From: Uranotaenia lowii
Taxonomy: Eukaryota; Arthropoda; Insecta; Diptera; Culicidae
Direction of reading: 5' to 3'
Length of the DNA: 64,000 nucleotides
Assembly: GCF_029784155.1 (NCBI RefSeq)
Contig: NC_073692.1
Location: 369,563,160 to 369,627,159 of the forward strand
Both the position numbers and the translations under genes were made by a program. Shown piece by piece: positions 1 through 12,127 of the stretch. Positions within the stretch are counted from its first letter, which is position 1. Every line of letters begins with the position of its first letter. The notes below the pieces were generated by a model. It ran no database searches and had not been told where the DNA came from. It saw only the letters and a list, made by a program, of their open reading frames with translations.

Positions 1-480
1 GAAAATCTGAGCCCCCAATCACCTAAATTCGGCATTTTATATTTCAGAAACCATTAGACAAAATTCTGCTTACTCAAAATATTTGAGTAACAGACAGTGT
101 TGCGTTAAATTTGGTAGAATGAGGTATCGTTTTTTTGATTCAAAACATTTGAATTATGCTTTTTTTTATGGAGGACACTAGCGTCAAGCAAAAAAACGAG
201 ATATCTCGTGTTTGGTCCACAAAATATTGCAATATTTTTCAAAGTTAAATTGCAAATTAAAATCATTGATCTGGTTCAAATTTGCATCATGCAGATTTGA
301 TCCAAAAAAAAGTTATCTCTTGCATTGAAAAAAAAAGGATTTATTTTGATCAAAGTGTAGTATCTTTGAATTTTAAAAACGAAATAAAAAACTAATTTCA
401 TGCTCAAATCAAAAAAGTTTGATCTAATGAACTCTTGAAAAAATTTAAAGATTTCAACCATCGATCGAATTTAGCCGCCA
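1..480. other. AT-rich intergenic DNA
   Basis: No coding frame, RNA gene or recognisable repeat is visible here. The sequence is A/T-rich with many short homopolymers. Confidence 0.5.
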
Positions 481-716
481 GCCCGTGGCGTAGAGGATAG
501 CCTTCAAATCTTCTAAGCCAGCGGGCATGAGATCGAATCCCGGTCACGGCACATATAGTACCCTTTCTGTGGGTTGGTGGTTTTAGCATTTGCAAGATGC
601 TAGCCATCATATCCTCGAAAGATGTACGCTTAGAATTAAGAAAAGGGAATCTCTTCGAAGAAACATCAAGTTTCATTGAGATCCTGTATGTGTTTGTGTT
701 CGTCTTTAAAAAAAAA
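481..716 (+). mobile_element. tRNA-derived SINE, family C
   Basis: A tRNA-like head starts at 481. The 5' segment CCGTG can pair with CACGG near 544-550 as an acceptor-stem remnant, and 530-541 (agatcgaatccc) resembles a pol III B box. An A-box-like segment (gtggcgtagagg) lies near 485. A non-tRNA body follows and ends in an A-run at 708-716, as expected for a LINE-mobilised SINE. I could not see a clear target-site duplication. It could alternatively be a degenerate tRNA pseudogene with flanking DNA, but the A-tail favours a SINE. Confidence 0.6.
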
Positions 717-1924
717 GCTCACTTTTTAGGTTTAGGAGTCCTAAATTAGGACCAATTTTCTAAAGTTACGATTTAATTCGAAAACTTTTAATGTAAAAGT
801 ATATAAATATTAATAATCATATAGTTACAAACATAATTTGTGTTATTTTTTTGTATTCGTGCATTGTTGGGGGAAAAATCATATATAAAAATCAGTCACC
901 AAAACCCCCCCCCCATGAGTCTGTTCTTCCTACGGCCCTGGTCCTATTTGCCTCTACAATTTTTCGTGTCATAATTCCAGGCGTTCAACTAACCCTTTTT
1001 AATTTAGGAAACATTCACCTCAAAAACGACCGTGTTCGTCGACCGGCTGCCCAATTTTGACACTGAAATTTTCGGAGTTTAATTTTAACGTTCTTGTCCG
1101 CTCTTTCGGAATCTTTCAAAAGATGGTATATAGGGCTATGCGTTAAGCGATGTTAATTTAAAAAAAAAATTGTTGTTTAACTGATCAGTTTTTTTTCTCC
1201 TTTAGGTTAGGTTAGATTTATCGGAGAAGCAAATATCCGGAGAAACCTTCGACAAACATTTCAATAAATTGGCGTTAAGTTAGGTAAACGATTTTAATTT
1301 ATATGCTATTTCTTATATGAAGCCTTCAGAATAAGAGGGAGTAGGTGCCAAAACACAGATTTGTTTTAATTTTTTTCAACAGTTTTCGAACGAATTAAAA
1401 TTGATCGAAACAACTAAAGCATACAGGCTATCATATGGGCACTTACATCCCTTATGTGTGTCATTTTATCTGGCTTGCGCGTGTTTGAGCCATGGATACT
1501 AATCAAATTAAAACAGATTTCCCAAAAATTTCAAATCAGTTTAAGAAGCCAAAAAAGAAGCTTAACCAAAATTGTTACCAAATTTTTTACATATTCAAGC
1601 AGAATCAGACTATTTATGTGACACCCAAGCAATGAACATAAACCGGTTTGTTCTAGTTTAAGATTCTCCTTTTGTTTTCAATAAAATATTCTGAGTGCTT
1701 GAAATGCATCGAAAAATATTTTCAAAAACATGCAATTCTTCATCTCTTCATCTGTTGACTCCACGTCTGCTTTCCTCAACAAAATGTTGACATTTAATCC
1801 AAAACAGATCAATTCTCTTTCTCCAGGATATCAATCAAAAAGTAATTCGACGCTCTTTGTAAAAATACAAAAAAAAAATATAGTGCTCATTGAAATCCAG
1901 GAACTGTCTCGTAATTTGCACTGA
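717..1924. other. Unassigned AT-rich DNA
   Basis: No gene is recognisable. A poly-C run lies near 905-914, followed by a cttcctacggccctgg-like string. A similar C-run/cacggcctt string occurs near 31950, so this may be the edge of an unnamed repeat. Confidence 0.4.
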
Positions 1925-3240
1925 ACCGAAAGCACCCCCTGGAGGGCAGTCTGCGAAGTAAGCAACTCTGTAGTTAAACGACAAGTAAGTTGGGCGCCTT
2001 CAGACGAGACGCCGGAATAAGACTGTAATTAGTACTCACTTGTTTTCCGCCGTCGTTTTTTCTTAGTTTCCAGCTAGCAGACGACGACGACGATGCGATG
2101 GCGTCTTGGTTAGGAAAATCTTCTTCCGATGATGCACAATTCTTTAGTTGCTTCAGATCCCCTGTTTTTCACTCCTGTCTTGGTAGGGAGAACGGATTTT
2201 TTACAATTTTTTTTTGTCGGTGTTAAGAAGTGACCGAAAAACGGCGTCTAATTAGTCGGTTTCCGCAGAAAACGCTCTCATCCGGTTTCCGGTTGTTCCG
2301 GGTGAAGCAGTTTTACACTTGGTTTTTTTTTTATTTCACAGAATTCACACTTCCTCGCACAAAGATGAGCACTTAATCCACTTTGTAAAACATTTTATCA
2401 CTTTACGAGGGCCGGCTGTTCTCGTTGAAATTCAGCCAGGCGTAAAACAAATTGAAAAAAATATCCAATCAAATTATGACCCACCATACACAATTTCCCT
2501 CTCTTCTTCGATGATTGATCATATAAATACGAGGCGCCGACGTTTATTGATGGAAAGCACACACAGAACAATTAAACACTCATTTCGTTAATCAACAATA
2601 ACCATTTCGGGGATGATTCTTACATATTTGCATATTTTATGGAATACAATTTGTTCGCTCCACAAATATGGGTAGGTAAATTTATCCTCGCACCACTTAA
2701 TTTGATTAAGCACCCACAGAAATACGTTTGGGATCCGGATTTTTCTTTTTTTTTCCTCCAATTGAAACTTGCTCTCACGTACAGGGCTCAACCGCCAAGC
2801 TTTTCATTTGTTTTCACGGTTTTTTTGTTTGGTTTGGTAGGATCCCAACTCAATAATAAAAATCAGAAACATGAAACCTACCTCACGTAGAACAATGGCA
2901 CCGGGAGTAATTATTCCGAGTAACGTTCGACCGATGCGACGTTCAAATGGCCAAGCCCGAAAATTTTTTCAACAAACCACTTTTTCCACAGAGACAGAGA
3001 GTTGCATATAAAAATATTTGCACACGTACACACCTGCACACATACATATACATTGATACAGCAGAGCCTGCCTACATTTATAATTCAGAACGCAACCGTG
3101 TAAATTTCGTAATTACCAGCACATTTCGGTCCAACATTTATTGTATGTCTTCATTTCCTTGCGCTGAGCTGGTCTGAAATAGCTGCCTGCTTCCGGCGAT
3201 TTCCAATGATTGTAAAGGTTTAAAACATTAAAACAGCATC
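1925..3240. other. GC-richer unassigned island
   Basis: This stretch is less A/T-biased than its surroundings. It has a short GAC microsatellite near 2083-2096 and no homopolymer-rich filler in its first half. No open frame matches a known protein. Non-coding exon, promoter or enhancer sequence of a host gene is possible, but nothing in the sequence decides this. Confidence 0.3.
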
Positions 3241-4315
3241 CGTATTTGAAGCTGGACTTGGAATCTACAATTGTTCGAGTTGATTTCGGGTTTTTATTTT
3301 CGATCAGATAGAGGTTTTGCTTCTGTTCTCTACATACATGGTCGATTTTAATGCCACTGAAGTTTAGTGATTCCTGAAAAGAGCAAGAACAAAATACAAA
3401 CTTTTAAATTCGATACAAACGGTTTATGTTGAGGTTGCAAATTAAAAGTTCAGAAAATGAGCTTCTGGTTAATAATGGGCATGTTTCTTTTTCTACATAA
3501 TTTTGGTACAATATTGTTAATGTGCGTGAAAGATTTTAGTTTAAATACAGCTACCTACCTACAGCCTACCTAGAAATGTGACTTAAAATGAAAACAGAAT
3601 TATTCCACTGAAATAAAGTAAGGTACCGTAAACTGGGGCATCATGCAACACTTTTCAACTTCAATGGCTTCTTGAAACTTAATTCCTCAAATAATCTAAC
3701 CTCTTATTTTGAAATTTTCCAAAATCATGCGATTTCCACCCTACTAAGGAAAAGGGATTGCTACAAACTTTGCTTGCAATAAAAAAAAATGGAAACGTTT
3801 GAAAATTTATAGTTTTTCAAATATTTGTGGTTTCAAAACGCATATAACAACAATTGCAATAATTTTTGGTTTCGTTAGAATTAAATTTTACATCTTTTTT
3901 GACGAAAATGTATTTAAAGAAAAAATATAAGAATGCTGTATACATTTAGGGGTAAAAAATACTACAAAAAATCTACTAGCTGAAATCATAAAAATCAATT
4001 TTTGGATGGATAAAATTTTGAAAATTAACAAACGCGTGATGCAAAACGATCATATTCCAGCATATGAAAACGAGATTTAGAAGGTGAATCTTTGATTTGC
4101 CTTTTTATGCAGTTTAGCCCAGACTGGTAACTGAATTCTAAAAAATATTTGTTTGGAAAAATATGGTGACTGTCCGAAAAATGTTTTCACACCGTGTTGG
4201 TATAGCGATGGGGGCATTGAAAAATGTAAAAAAATGTACATCTATTGCATCATACATCATTTTGGGTACGGCCCTAAGTCTCCAATATCAAATTTTCAAT
4301 AAGATTAGACTCACT
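3241..4315. other. Unassigned DNA with a possible decayed MITE
   Basis: Between about 3624 and 4275 the ends are loosely inverted: ggtaccgtaaactggggcat on the left, and a gcatcatacatcattttggg segment followed by tacggccc on the right. The match is weak and no target-site duplication was seen. Otherwise nothing is recognised. Confidence 0.3.
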
Positions 4316-4360
4316 AAGGTTGCCTAATTGCCCGGGTTTTGCCCGGATATTTTAACTTTA

Positions 4361-7300
4361 TTTGAAAAATCAATTATTTATTATTTATTTACATAGTATT
4401 CCGTCTCACGACATAACTTGACGAACATAATTCCTAAAATTCACTCGGTTCATAGCAACCGTTCTCCAATTTCTCGGGCACCCCACGTTCGCCAGATCAC
4501 GCTCCACTTGGTCTAACCACCTTGCTCGTTGCGCCCCCGCTCGTCTTGTTCCTACCGGATTCGTAGCGAACACCTGTTTTGCAGGACAGTCGTCCGGCAT
4601 TCTCGAAACATGTCCCGCCCAGCGTATCCGGCCAGCCTTAACCACCTTCTGGATACTGGGTTCGCCGTAGAGTCGCGCGAGCTCGTGGTTCATCCTTCGC
4701 CTCCACACTCCGTTCTCCTGTACGCCGCCAAAGATGGTTCTTAACACTCGTCGCTCGAATACTCCGAGTGTACGCAGGTCCTCCTCGAGCAATATCCATG
4801 TCTCGTGCCCGTAGAGCACAACCGGTCTAATAAGCGTCATATACAGGTTACACTTCGTGCGAGGGCAAAGTCTTCTCGACCGCAGTTGCTTGTGGAGTCC
4901 ATAGTAGGCACGACTTCCGCTGATAATTCGCCTCCGGATCTCACGGCTGGTGTCATTGTCTGCGGTCACCAGTGAGCCGAGATAGACAAAGTCTTCGACT
5001 ATCTCCAGCTCGTCGCCGTCGATCGTGACCTTGTTATTACTGGACAAGCGGGTTCGGTCGGTCTCGGATCCGCAGGCCAGCATGTACTTCGTCTTGGACG
5101 TATTAATCATCAACCCAATCCTTCCTGCTTCGCGTTTCAGTTTGCGGTAGATCTCCTCCACCGCCGCAGATGATCTGCCGACTATATCAATGTCATCGGC
5201 AAAGCAGATAAGTTGACTGGATCTGTTGAAAATCGTGCCCCGCATTTCGCCCACCGCTCGTCGAATAACACCTTCTAGCGCCACGTTGAACATCATGCAG
5301 GATAGACCATCACCTTGTCGAAGTCCCCTGCGCGATTCGAATGAACTCGACAATTCACCCGAAATCCGCACACAGCACTGCGTTCCATCCATCGTCGCCT
5401 TGATCAGTCTGATTAGCTTCCCGGAAAAGCCGTTCTCGTCCATGATTTTCCATAGCTCGTTACGGTCGATCGTGTCGTATGCGGCTTTGAAGTCGAAGAA
5501 TAGATGATGCGTAGGGACTTGGTGTTCACGGCATTTTTGGAGGATTTGCCGTAATGTGAATATCTGGTCCGTCGTAGACCGTCCCTCCATGAAGCCGGCC
5601 TGATGACTTCCCACGAATCTGTTTGCTTGTGGCGTGAGGCGGCGGAGTAGGATTCGGGACAACACTTTGTAGGCGGCATTGAGGACAGTGATCGCTCGGT
5701 AGTTCTCACAGTCCAATTTGTCGCCCTTCTTGTAGATGGGGCATATTACCCCCTCCTTCCACTCCTCCGGTAGCTGTTCTATGTCCCAGATCCGGATTAT
5801 CAACCGATGTAGGCAATCGGCCAACCTGTCCGGGCCCATTTTGATGAGTTCAGCTGCGATGCCATCCTTCCCAGCCGACTTGTTTCTATTCAGCTGGCGA
5901 ATGGCTTCCTTAACTTCACTCATCGTTGGGAGTGGCTCCTCTTCGTCGTTGGCTACGCCGGCGATGTACCTTCCCCCACCGTCTTGATCTCCTGCATGTG
6001 CGCCGTTCAGGTGTTCATCGAAGTGCTGCTTCCACCTTTTGATCACCTCACGATTGTCCGTCAGGATACCCCCGTCCTTATCCCGGCTCATTTCGGCTTG
6101 CGGCACGAAGCCTTTGCGGGATGCGTTGAGTTTCTGATAGAACTTTCGTGTTTCTTGGGAACGATGCAGCTGCTCCAGCTCCTCGAGCTCCTCCTCCTCC
6201 AGGCGGCGCTTTTTCTCATGGAAAAGTCGAACTCGCTGCCTCTTCCGCTGTCGGTGATTTTCCACATTTCGACGGGTGCCTCTTTGCACTACTGCCGCCC
6301 GCGCGGTATTCTCTTCGTCCATCACCCTCCTACACTCCTCGTCGAACCAGTCGTTCCGTCGAGATCGCTCCACATAACCGATGACGTTCTCCGCAGCACT
6401 GTTGATGGCTGTTTTGATGGTATCCCAACAGTCCTCGAGAGGGGCTTCGTCAAGCTCGCCCTCTGCCGGCAGCGCTGCTTCGACCGATTGCGCGTAGTCT
6501 GCCGCGACCTCAGGTTGCTTCAGTCGCGCGATATTTAACCGAGGCGGGCGCCGGTTTCGCGTGTTGTTCACTACGGAGAGTTTTGGGCGCATCTTCACCA
6601 TCACCAGATAATGGTCCGACTCGATGTTGGCGCCCCGACAGGATCTGACGTCGATGATGTCCGAGAAGTGCCGGCTGTCGATCAAAACGTGGTCGATCTG
6701 TGATTGAGTTTGGTACGGTGATCTCCAGGTGTACTTGTGTGGGAGGCGGTGCTGAAAAAAGGTACTACGTACGGCCATTCGTTTGGAGGCGGCGAAATCA
6801 ATGAGTCTGAGGCCGTTTTTGTTGGTCAGCTGGTGCGCGCTGAACCTTCCAATTGTCGGTTTAAATTCCTCCTCCTGGCCGACCTGAGCATTGAAATCCC
6901 CGATGACGATCTTGATATCATGTTTTGGGCAACGGTCGTATTCACGCTCCAGCTGCGCGTAAAATTCGTCTTTGTCGTCACCGGTACTTCCGAGGTGAGG
7001 GCTGTGCACGTTGATGATGCTGATGTTGAAGAACCGGCCCTTGATTCTCAACCGGCACATTCGTGAGTTGATCGGCCACCACCCGATCACGCGCTTTTGC
7101 ATCTTTCCCATCACTATAAAAGCTGTTCCAAGCTCGTGTGTGTTGCCGCAGCTCTGGTAGATAGCACGACCATCTGGATACGTTCGTACCGTGGAGCCCT
7201 TCCAGCATACCTCCTGCAGCGCTACGATGTCGAATTTGCGGCTCTTCAATTCGTTGGAGAGCACGTGGGTACTGCCCACAAAATTTAGAGATCGGCAGTT

Positions 7301-7408
7301 CCATGTTTCAAGTTTCCAATCGCTAGTCCCTTTTCGTCGCGTGGGTCTTTGCCGATTTCCATCCGAAATTTGTTGTTCGTTATTCGTTGCTTATGTTTGA
7401 AAAATCAA
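4361..7408 (-). mobile_element. RTE-clade (JAM1-like) LINE with 13-bp TSD
   Basis: The element occupies 4374-7395. It is bounded by identical 13-bp repeats, tttgaaaaatcaa, at 4361-4373 and 7396-7408. On the minus strand it holds one long endonuclease-reverse transcriptase frame, a 3' UTR of about 30 bases, and a tail of short TAAATAA-type repeats instead of plain poly(A), which is characteristic of RTE elements. No separate gag ORF or 5' UTR is present, so this copy is probably 5'-truncated. Clade assignment is inferred from layout and motifs. Confidence 0.85.
4406..7390 (-). CDS. RTE-clade endonuclease-reverse transcriptase
   Basis: This frame encodes the enzyme that nicks target DNA and reverse-transcribes the element RNA at the nick. 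An apurinic-like endonuclease comes first (QEVCWKG, GDFNAQVG, IDHVLIDSRH, SDHYLVMVKMR). The reverse transcriptase follows (SAGKDGIAAELIK, QAGFMEGRSTTDQ, FFDFKAAYDTID, RQGDGLSCMMF, catalytic CFADDIDI, FVYLGS). A basic C-terminal region contains RWAGHVSRM. The frame is open back to a TAA at 7391-7393 without an ATG; a GTG lies at 7277-7279. The extra 37 codons include TWNCRSLN, the usual start of the endonuclease fold, so I extend the frame to 7390. There is no internal stop in about 990 codons. That suggests a young insertion, although the start appears lost by 5' truncation. Confidence 0.85.
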   Translation of the reverse strand, partial: ATNNEQQISDGNRQRPTRRKGTSDWKLETWNCRSLNFVGSTHVLSNELKSRKFDIVALQEVCWKGSTVRTYPDGRAIYQSCGNTHELGTAFIVMGKMQKRVIGWWPINSRMCRLRIKGRFFNISIINVHSPHLGSTGDDKDEFYAQLEREYDRCPKHDIKIVIGDFNAQVGQEEEFKPTIGRFSAHQLTNKNGLRLIDFAASKRMAVRSTFFQHRLPHKYTWRSPYQTQSQIDHVLIDSRHFSDIIDVRSCRGANIESDHYLVMVKMRPKLSVVNNTRNRRPPRLNIARLKQPEVAADYAQSVEAALPAEGELDEAPLEDCWDTIKTAINSAAENVIGYVERSRRNDWFDEECRRVMDEENTARAAVVQRGTRRNVENHRQRKRQRVRLFHEKKRRLEEEELEELEQLHRSQETRKFYQKLNASRKGFVPQAEMSRDKDGGILTDNREVIKRWKQHFDEHLNGAHAGDQDGGGRYIAGVANDEEEPLPTMSEVKEAIRQLNRNKSAGKDGIAAELIKMGPDRLADCLHRLIIRIWDIEQLPEEWKEGVICPIYKKGDKLDCENYRAITVLNAAYKVLSRILLRRLTPQANRFVGSHQAGFMEGRSTTDQIFTLRQILQKCREHQVPTHHLFFDFKAAYDTIDRNELWKIMDENGFSGKLIRLIKATMDGTQCCVRISGELSSSFESRRGLRQGDGLSCMMFNVALEGVIRRAVGEMRGTIFNRSSQLICFADDIDIVGRSSAAVEEIYRKLKREAGRIGLMINTSKTKYMLACGSETDRTRLSSNNKVTIDGDELEIVEDFVYLGSLVTADNDTSREIRRRIISGSRAYYGLHKQLRSRRLCPRTKCNLYMTLIRPVVLYGHETWILLEEDLRTLGVFERRVLRTIFGGVQENGVWRRRMNHELARLYGEPSIQKVVKAGRIRWAGHVSRMPDDCPAKQVFATNPVGTRRAGAQRARWLDQVERDLANVGCPRNWRTVAMNRVNFRNYVRQVMS

Positions 7409-7660
7409 AGAAAATTTAAAATACTTTATACCAATTATGTATTTTGCGTCCAGAACAATTTTTTGCGCAAAATTTATTAAAATAAACTGGCTGATGTGTT
7501 TCTATGAAAAAAAAACAACATTCGGATTTTTTTTCTTCTTGATTTTAATTGCAGAATTTCCAAATTTACCTGGACATTGCCCAGATCTTGAGTTAAAACT
7601 TTGAAATTAAATGCCCGGTTTTTGGATAAAATAGCCCGGATTGAAACCTCATAAAGTTCT

Positions 7661-8583
7661 ACAATGGTGATCCAGTATTGAAATAACACAGTCTCATAAT
7701 TCGGAATTTTCATTCAGATTCACTAGTTGAATTAAGAATAAATAATTAAATAAAGAATTCATATAGAAAATCAAAGATTCAAAATTCAAATAAGAGATTT
7801 TTTGTTATAAAATGCCATTTATGGTTCAAAATTTTTGGAGGGTTTTGTTTGGACTTTAGATTCAGAAATCGATTTCATATTGGGAATTCCGAATTTTTAA
7901 TCAGGTTCAAAATGCAGAATTCAGATTCGAAGTTAAAATTCAAAATGGCCCCAATCAAAACACAGAACAGGCGAAACCACTATTATAAAATTAGATATGA
8001 ACTCATTTGCAAGATTGCGTTCTTAAAAATCTAAATTTAAAATTTTTTTACAGGATTTTAATATTGAAATAAATTACTAATGATAATTTATTGTTGATAA
8101 AATAAATCTTCAGGTTCGAGAAAATTTAGCTGGAAATATATTTTATTGGTTTATTGTTTAACGTTATTTATACTGTAGATACTTTAAAAATAAAGATTTG
8201 AACTTAATGTATCTAGCTATCAACAGCTGAAAACAAATCTGATTTGAATCCCAAACAAGTTTTACTTTCAAATGAAACCCTCAAGATCCCTTATTTATTT
8301 TTTAAAGCTTCGAAAAAAACTCATAACTTTTGGGATTTGTTTTCGAAAGTAATGATTTCAAATGAGCTAATATGAAAGAACATAAATCCGAATAATGAGA
8401 TACTGAGTATCACTTTTTTACTATTCTTTATGAATGCATTTTCAAGCAAAAATGTTATAGGAAAAATTTGGTCATCAGAATCAATAACTCTAAAAAAAAT
8501 TTCTCACGATGTGGGAAACTATGTCTTCATCATTTTGTTATTACATACAAATTGCTATGCATACACATTTTGGATCTGACCCT
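7661..8583. other. Unassigned AT-rich DNA
   Basis: No gene, RNA or clear repeat boundary is seen. The sequence consists of short low-complexity AT strings. Confidence 0.45.
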
Positions 8584-10316
8584 GCACAGAAAAAAATAAT
8601 GACTATTACGTGTCATTGAAAATGGTTGCATTTAACATAATAGAACATGTAACAAAAAAAACACGTCATATTCAATTGATTCGTTTAAATGCAAATGCAA
8701 AAACCTTTAATATTACAGCAAATGACCTGTAACAAAAAGGAGCATGACATTTGCTGTAGTTTTACAGGTCGGCAAAAAATTACGTGTCGTGGAATTACGT
8801 GCTGTCAACTGATTTCAGTGTGCTTGGCATCCCATGGTGTTGAAAATAGAAAGAAAAAAACGGAACGCGCATTATTTGTTTTCTTTTGATTCTGAGTTTT
8901 ACGTCAGAACAAGCCACTCCGTAGATTCGGTAAACGACTTCTGGCGTTCGGTGAAGTGCTGAACTGTTGTTTCAGGTAGAAACAAAATTATTCGAACGAC
9001 AAAAACCCGCGGCAGCATCTGCACAACCCGTGTGCAAATATACACCAATAGATCGGAGAAGATTGTGCGTAGCTACGAGTTCTATCAATTTCCGACCGGG
9101 TGTTTCGTTGCGGCATTCGGTTCTGTACCAGAAGCACCAGTGATCGATTGAATGAAATTATGTCCGAAAGGAATGCGTTTTTTTTCCAAACCCTTTTTCC
9201 CCAGAAATCAACTTTTCCTTATTATTAGGCTTACATCAGAAGCAGCAGAAACAGTCGGATCTGTCCGATTTTCTTTCATCGATATCGATGTGGAGGAGGC
9301 TTTTGGATTACCGACCAAGTGGCAACGATGAATTTCTACAAGTACGAGAAACATTATCTTCCAAATCGTCGGAATTTGTGTGACAGCGTTTAGCGAAATT
9401 GCTTACCGGTGGAAGATTGCGCTAATGTAGGTTTCATGCTTTAAAGTTGTCGGGTAAGTTTAACAGCTGACTGTAATTAATTGAATATATTTGAATGTAT
9501 TTCAGGTATTTGCTAGTGAGGAAGCCACCTCCTAATTGAGCAAACCTTCTAGTGCTTAGTAGTGATGCGTCGTTTTATTTGAAGTGGCCAGATTTTGAGT
9601 AGGTAATGGTTAACGAAATCATCAATTTGTAAATAGGTTATAATTCTATTTTTTTCTTCTAGATCGTGTGGAGGATAATATATACATGTAGCTGTATCAA
9701 GACCTTTTTTTCATTTCCGAAACTTCAAGCTATGTGTAGAGCGTTCCGGTGGAAGCGCCTTCCTCCTTGGTTTTCTTCCCGTGTGAAATTCGATTTAAAA
9801 TGTGCCTGATACAGATCGGATGGGCCGGAATTGCCAGATCTACAGAAAAACATTCAAACGGAAAACAATATTGCTAGGTATCGATAACCTCCGGGAAAAG
9901 TTGTTTCAGCCATTAGATTTTCATCGCCGTTTTCAACATTAGATTGTAAGAAACTTTAGTTGAAATTGTTAATTTAAAAACTTATGTGTAACAGACAAAT
10001 CAAATTACTCATCATTTCAAATGCCATAAAAATTTTACGATGCATGCTAATTAAATAAATGCTTTTATGAAAGTTTCAAATAATGATAAATTTAATTTTT
10101 AAAGTTCGAAAAACCCGCTAAATATATCAAACTAAGAAGTACAGGACATAAGCTTTTAAAGCACTGTAATTTCCAAATAGCCTGTAAAAAATGTTGTTCA
10201 CGTAAAAATAATTGACACGTGATTTTTTTGTGACCTGTAATTTTACGGTAAATGTCCTGCTCCTTTTTGTTACAGGATATTTGCCGTAATTTTACGGCAA
10301 ATAATTTTTTCTGTGT
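8584..10316. mobile_element. TIR element with exon/intron-like interior
   Basis: The ends are inverted: CACAGAAAAAAAT at 8587 and ATTTTTTCTGTG ending near 10316. The inverted match extends inward. The left segment near 8720-8775 (cctgtaacaaaaaggagca, then a ttttacaggt stretch) is matched in reverse at about 10220-10290. The middle (about 8880-9990) is GC-richer and lacks a transposase frame. It contains several GT...AG arrangements with pyrimidine-rich acceptors, for example a gtaagt donor near 9451 with a ttcag acceptor near 9506, and a gtaatg donor near 9602 with a ttcttctag acceptor near 9662. It looks like a non-autonomous DNA transposon that enclosed unrelated, possibly host, sequence. 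No target-site duplication was clear. Confidence 0.5.
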
Positions 10317-11670
10317 GGTATAGAAGATGTTTAAGCAAGATTTTCGAAGAATTAAGAATAAATTTCTATAAAACTCTATTTAAATAGAGCCGTATTGAGG
10401 AACTTTGCGCAGGTGCATCTTATGAACGGCTGAACTGATTTTTAAAAAAACTGATAATTCTTTAGAAGCTCTCGCCAAGACCTTGACGATAACAAAGTTT
10501 GGAAGTTTTTTAAATTGTATGTTGAGAGAAAACAAAAAGAAACAAATCGGTATCGATTTTTGAAAAGGGCGTATGCGCCAATTGTAAACAAATTTAGTTA
10601 AAAGCATACATGTATTGAACTTCTTATTTTACTTCTAATAATATGATTTTTTTAAATTTTTTTAATTCCAGTGTATTTAAATTTGATTCATCCCGGAGCA
10701 AAAAGTAATTTTTGTTTATTTTCGTCTGGCGAGGTTTTTCCCCTCCAAATTTTATCGCGCGAACAAAAAAGTCAATAGTAATTCCGGAATAAAAAAAAAT
10801 GTATTCTTATATTTTCGTATCAATTCGCAAATATCAAGCGAAATGATTTTTTATTTCGAAGGAAAGTGTCGCAAAAACAAAGGAAAATTTTCTTTAGGAC
10901 TGATAAAATATTTTTTGGTTCGAATGCATTTTCCTATGTTTCAAAGAATTTTTCTTTTGAATAATTTTTTATTCAAAATATTAATGCTTTGATATAAAAA
11001 ACAGTTTCATTTGATTCAAATTTATTTTCATAAAGAGTTTGTTTTAAATCAAAATCCAAAAATTTAATTCTTTCCTTAAAAAATTATTTTTTTGAATCGG
11101 AAACAAAATTCTTTGATTCAAATGAAACAGGAGTTTGGTGAAAAAAAAATTAAACTGAAACAAATATCAGCTCCCTCTTTTGCCACCCCCTCCCCGCCTT
11201 CGAAATTTCTAAAACAAACGATAGGGTAAAATACATAAAGTTTGAAATGTTTTATGTAAGTTTCGAAAAAAAAATCAAATATCCGAAAGATTACAAGAAT
11301 AAAAAACAAATTTAAGAAGATGAGAGTTATTTAACATTTCGTATTCTTGGTTTTATTGAGTTTTTCGATAAAAAATTACTTGATTTATGGGTTTTGTGCA
11401 ATGATATAGTATGCAATTTTGTTGCATACAAGGTTTCGTGCAATTTATACCCATTTATTTGATTTTCGCATTATTTTTTATAACCCTCCCCCCCTCGCGA
11501 TGTTCCAACTACGAGTGACAAAAGAAGGATTCTAATTTTTTTCAAGCCTTAATGTTTTGAATCAAGGTCAGTCTTGTTTTGTTTCAAAAGCCAAGTTTTC
11601 CCTGCGTGAAGGAAAAAAAACGCGTATAAAAGTAACTTTGAATGGTTATGTGTTGAAATGTGCAAATACA
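10317..11670. other. Unassigned AT-rich DNA
   Basis: No gene is recognised. The segment near 10545-10580 (cgatttttgaaaagggcgta) reappears inverted near 12366-12402, hinting at fragments of one repeat family. Confidence 0.4.
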
Positions 11671-12127
11671 GCTAAAGGTTGCCAAAATTCTTTCAGCGCG
11701 TATCCGGACGGACAAACCGGGCAATTTTATATATCTAAAAACCTGACGAAATCCGGGCACTTGATTTCAAAAGCGATGACCATAAATCCGGTCAATATTC
11801 GGGCAAATTTTCTCAAAACCCCGAAATTATTCAACAAAAATCAAGAAAAGAAATGGAAACAATAAATTTGTTCATTTAAACTCATCAGCAGATTTTGCAT
11901 AGTATTTTAGGCTTCCAAGAAACCTTTCATGATTAGTTTTATAGAACTTACTAAAAAAAATCGTTCTGGAGGCGTTAGTTGTTTTTTTTTTTTTTGGTTT
12001 GCCAAATGAAGTGAATAAATCGGGGCAAAATCCGGGCATTTTTTAATAAAATCCGGTCGGACTGTTTCCAAACTTAGTATTAATTATCCAGGCGAAGCCG
12101 GTTAAAACCGGGCAATCTGGCATCCTT
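11671..12127. mobile_element. MITE with GCCCGG-rich ends
   Basis: The left end reads aaaggttgccaaaatt and the right end reads ccgggcaatctggcatcctt, which are inverted relatives. Interior blocks repeat ccggac, ccgggca and ccggtc. No transposase frame is present. It is the same family as the split remnant at 4316-7660. Confidence 0.45.

Larger units (their letters stand above)
4316..7660. repeat. Decayed GCCCGG-type MITE split by an RTE insertion
   Basis: The left remnant (4316-4373) contains aaggttgcc followed by two cccgg blocks. The right remnant (7409-7660) again shows gcccgg and gcccag blocks. Similar ends flank the element at 11671-12127. The RTE element lies between the two halves and has duplicated 13 bp of this sequence, so the MITE is the older insertion. 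Outer limits are approximate. Confidence 0.35.
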
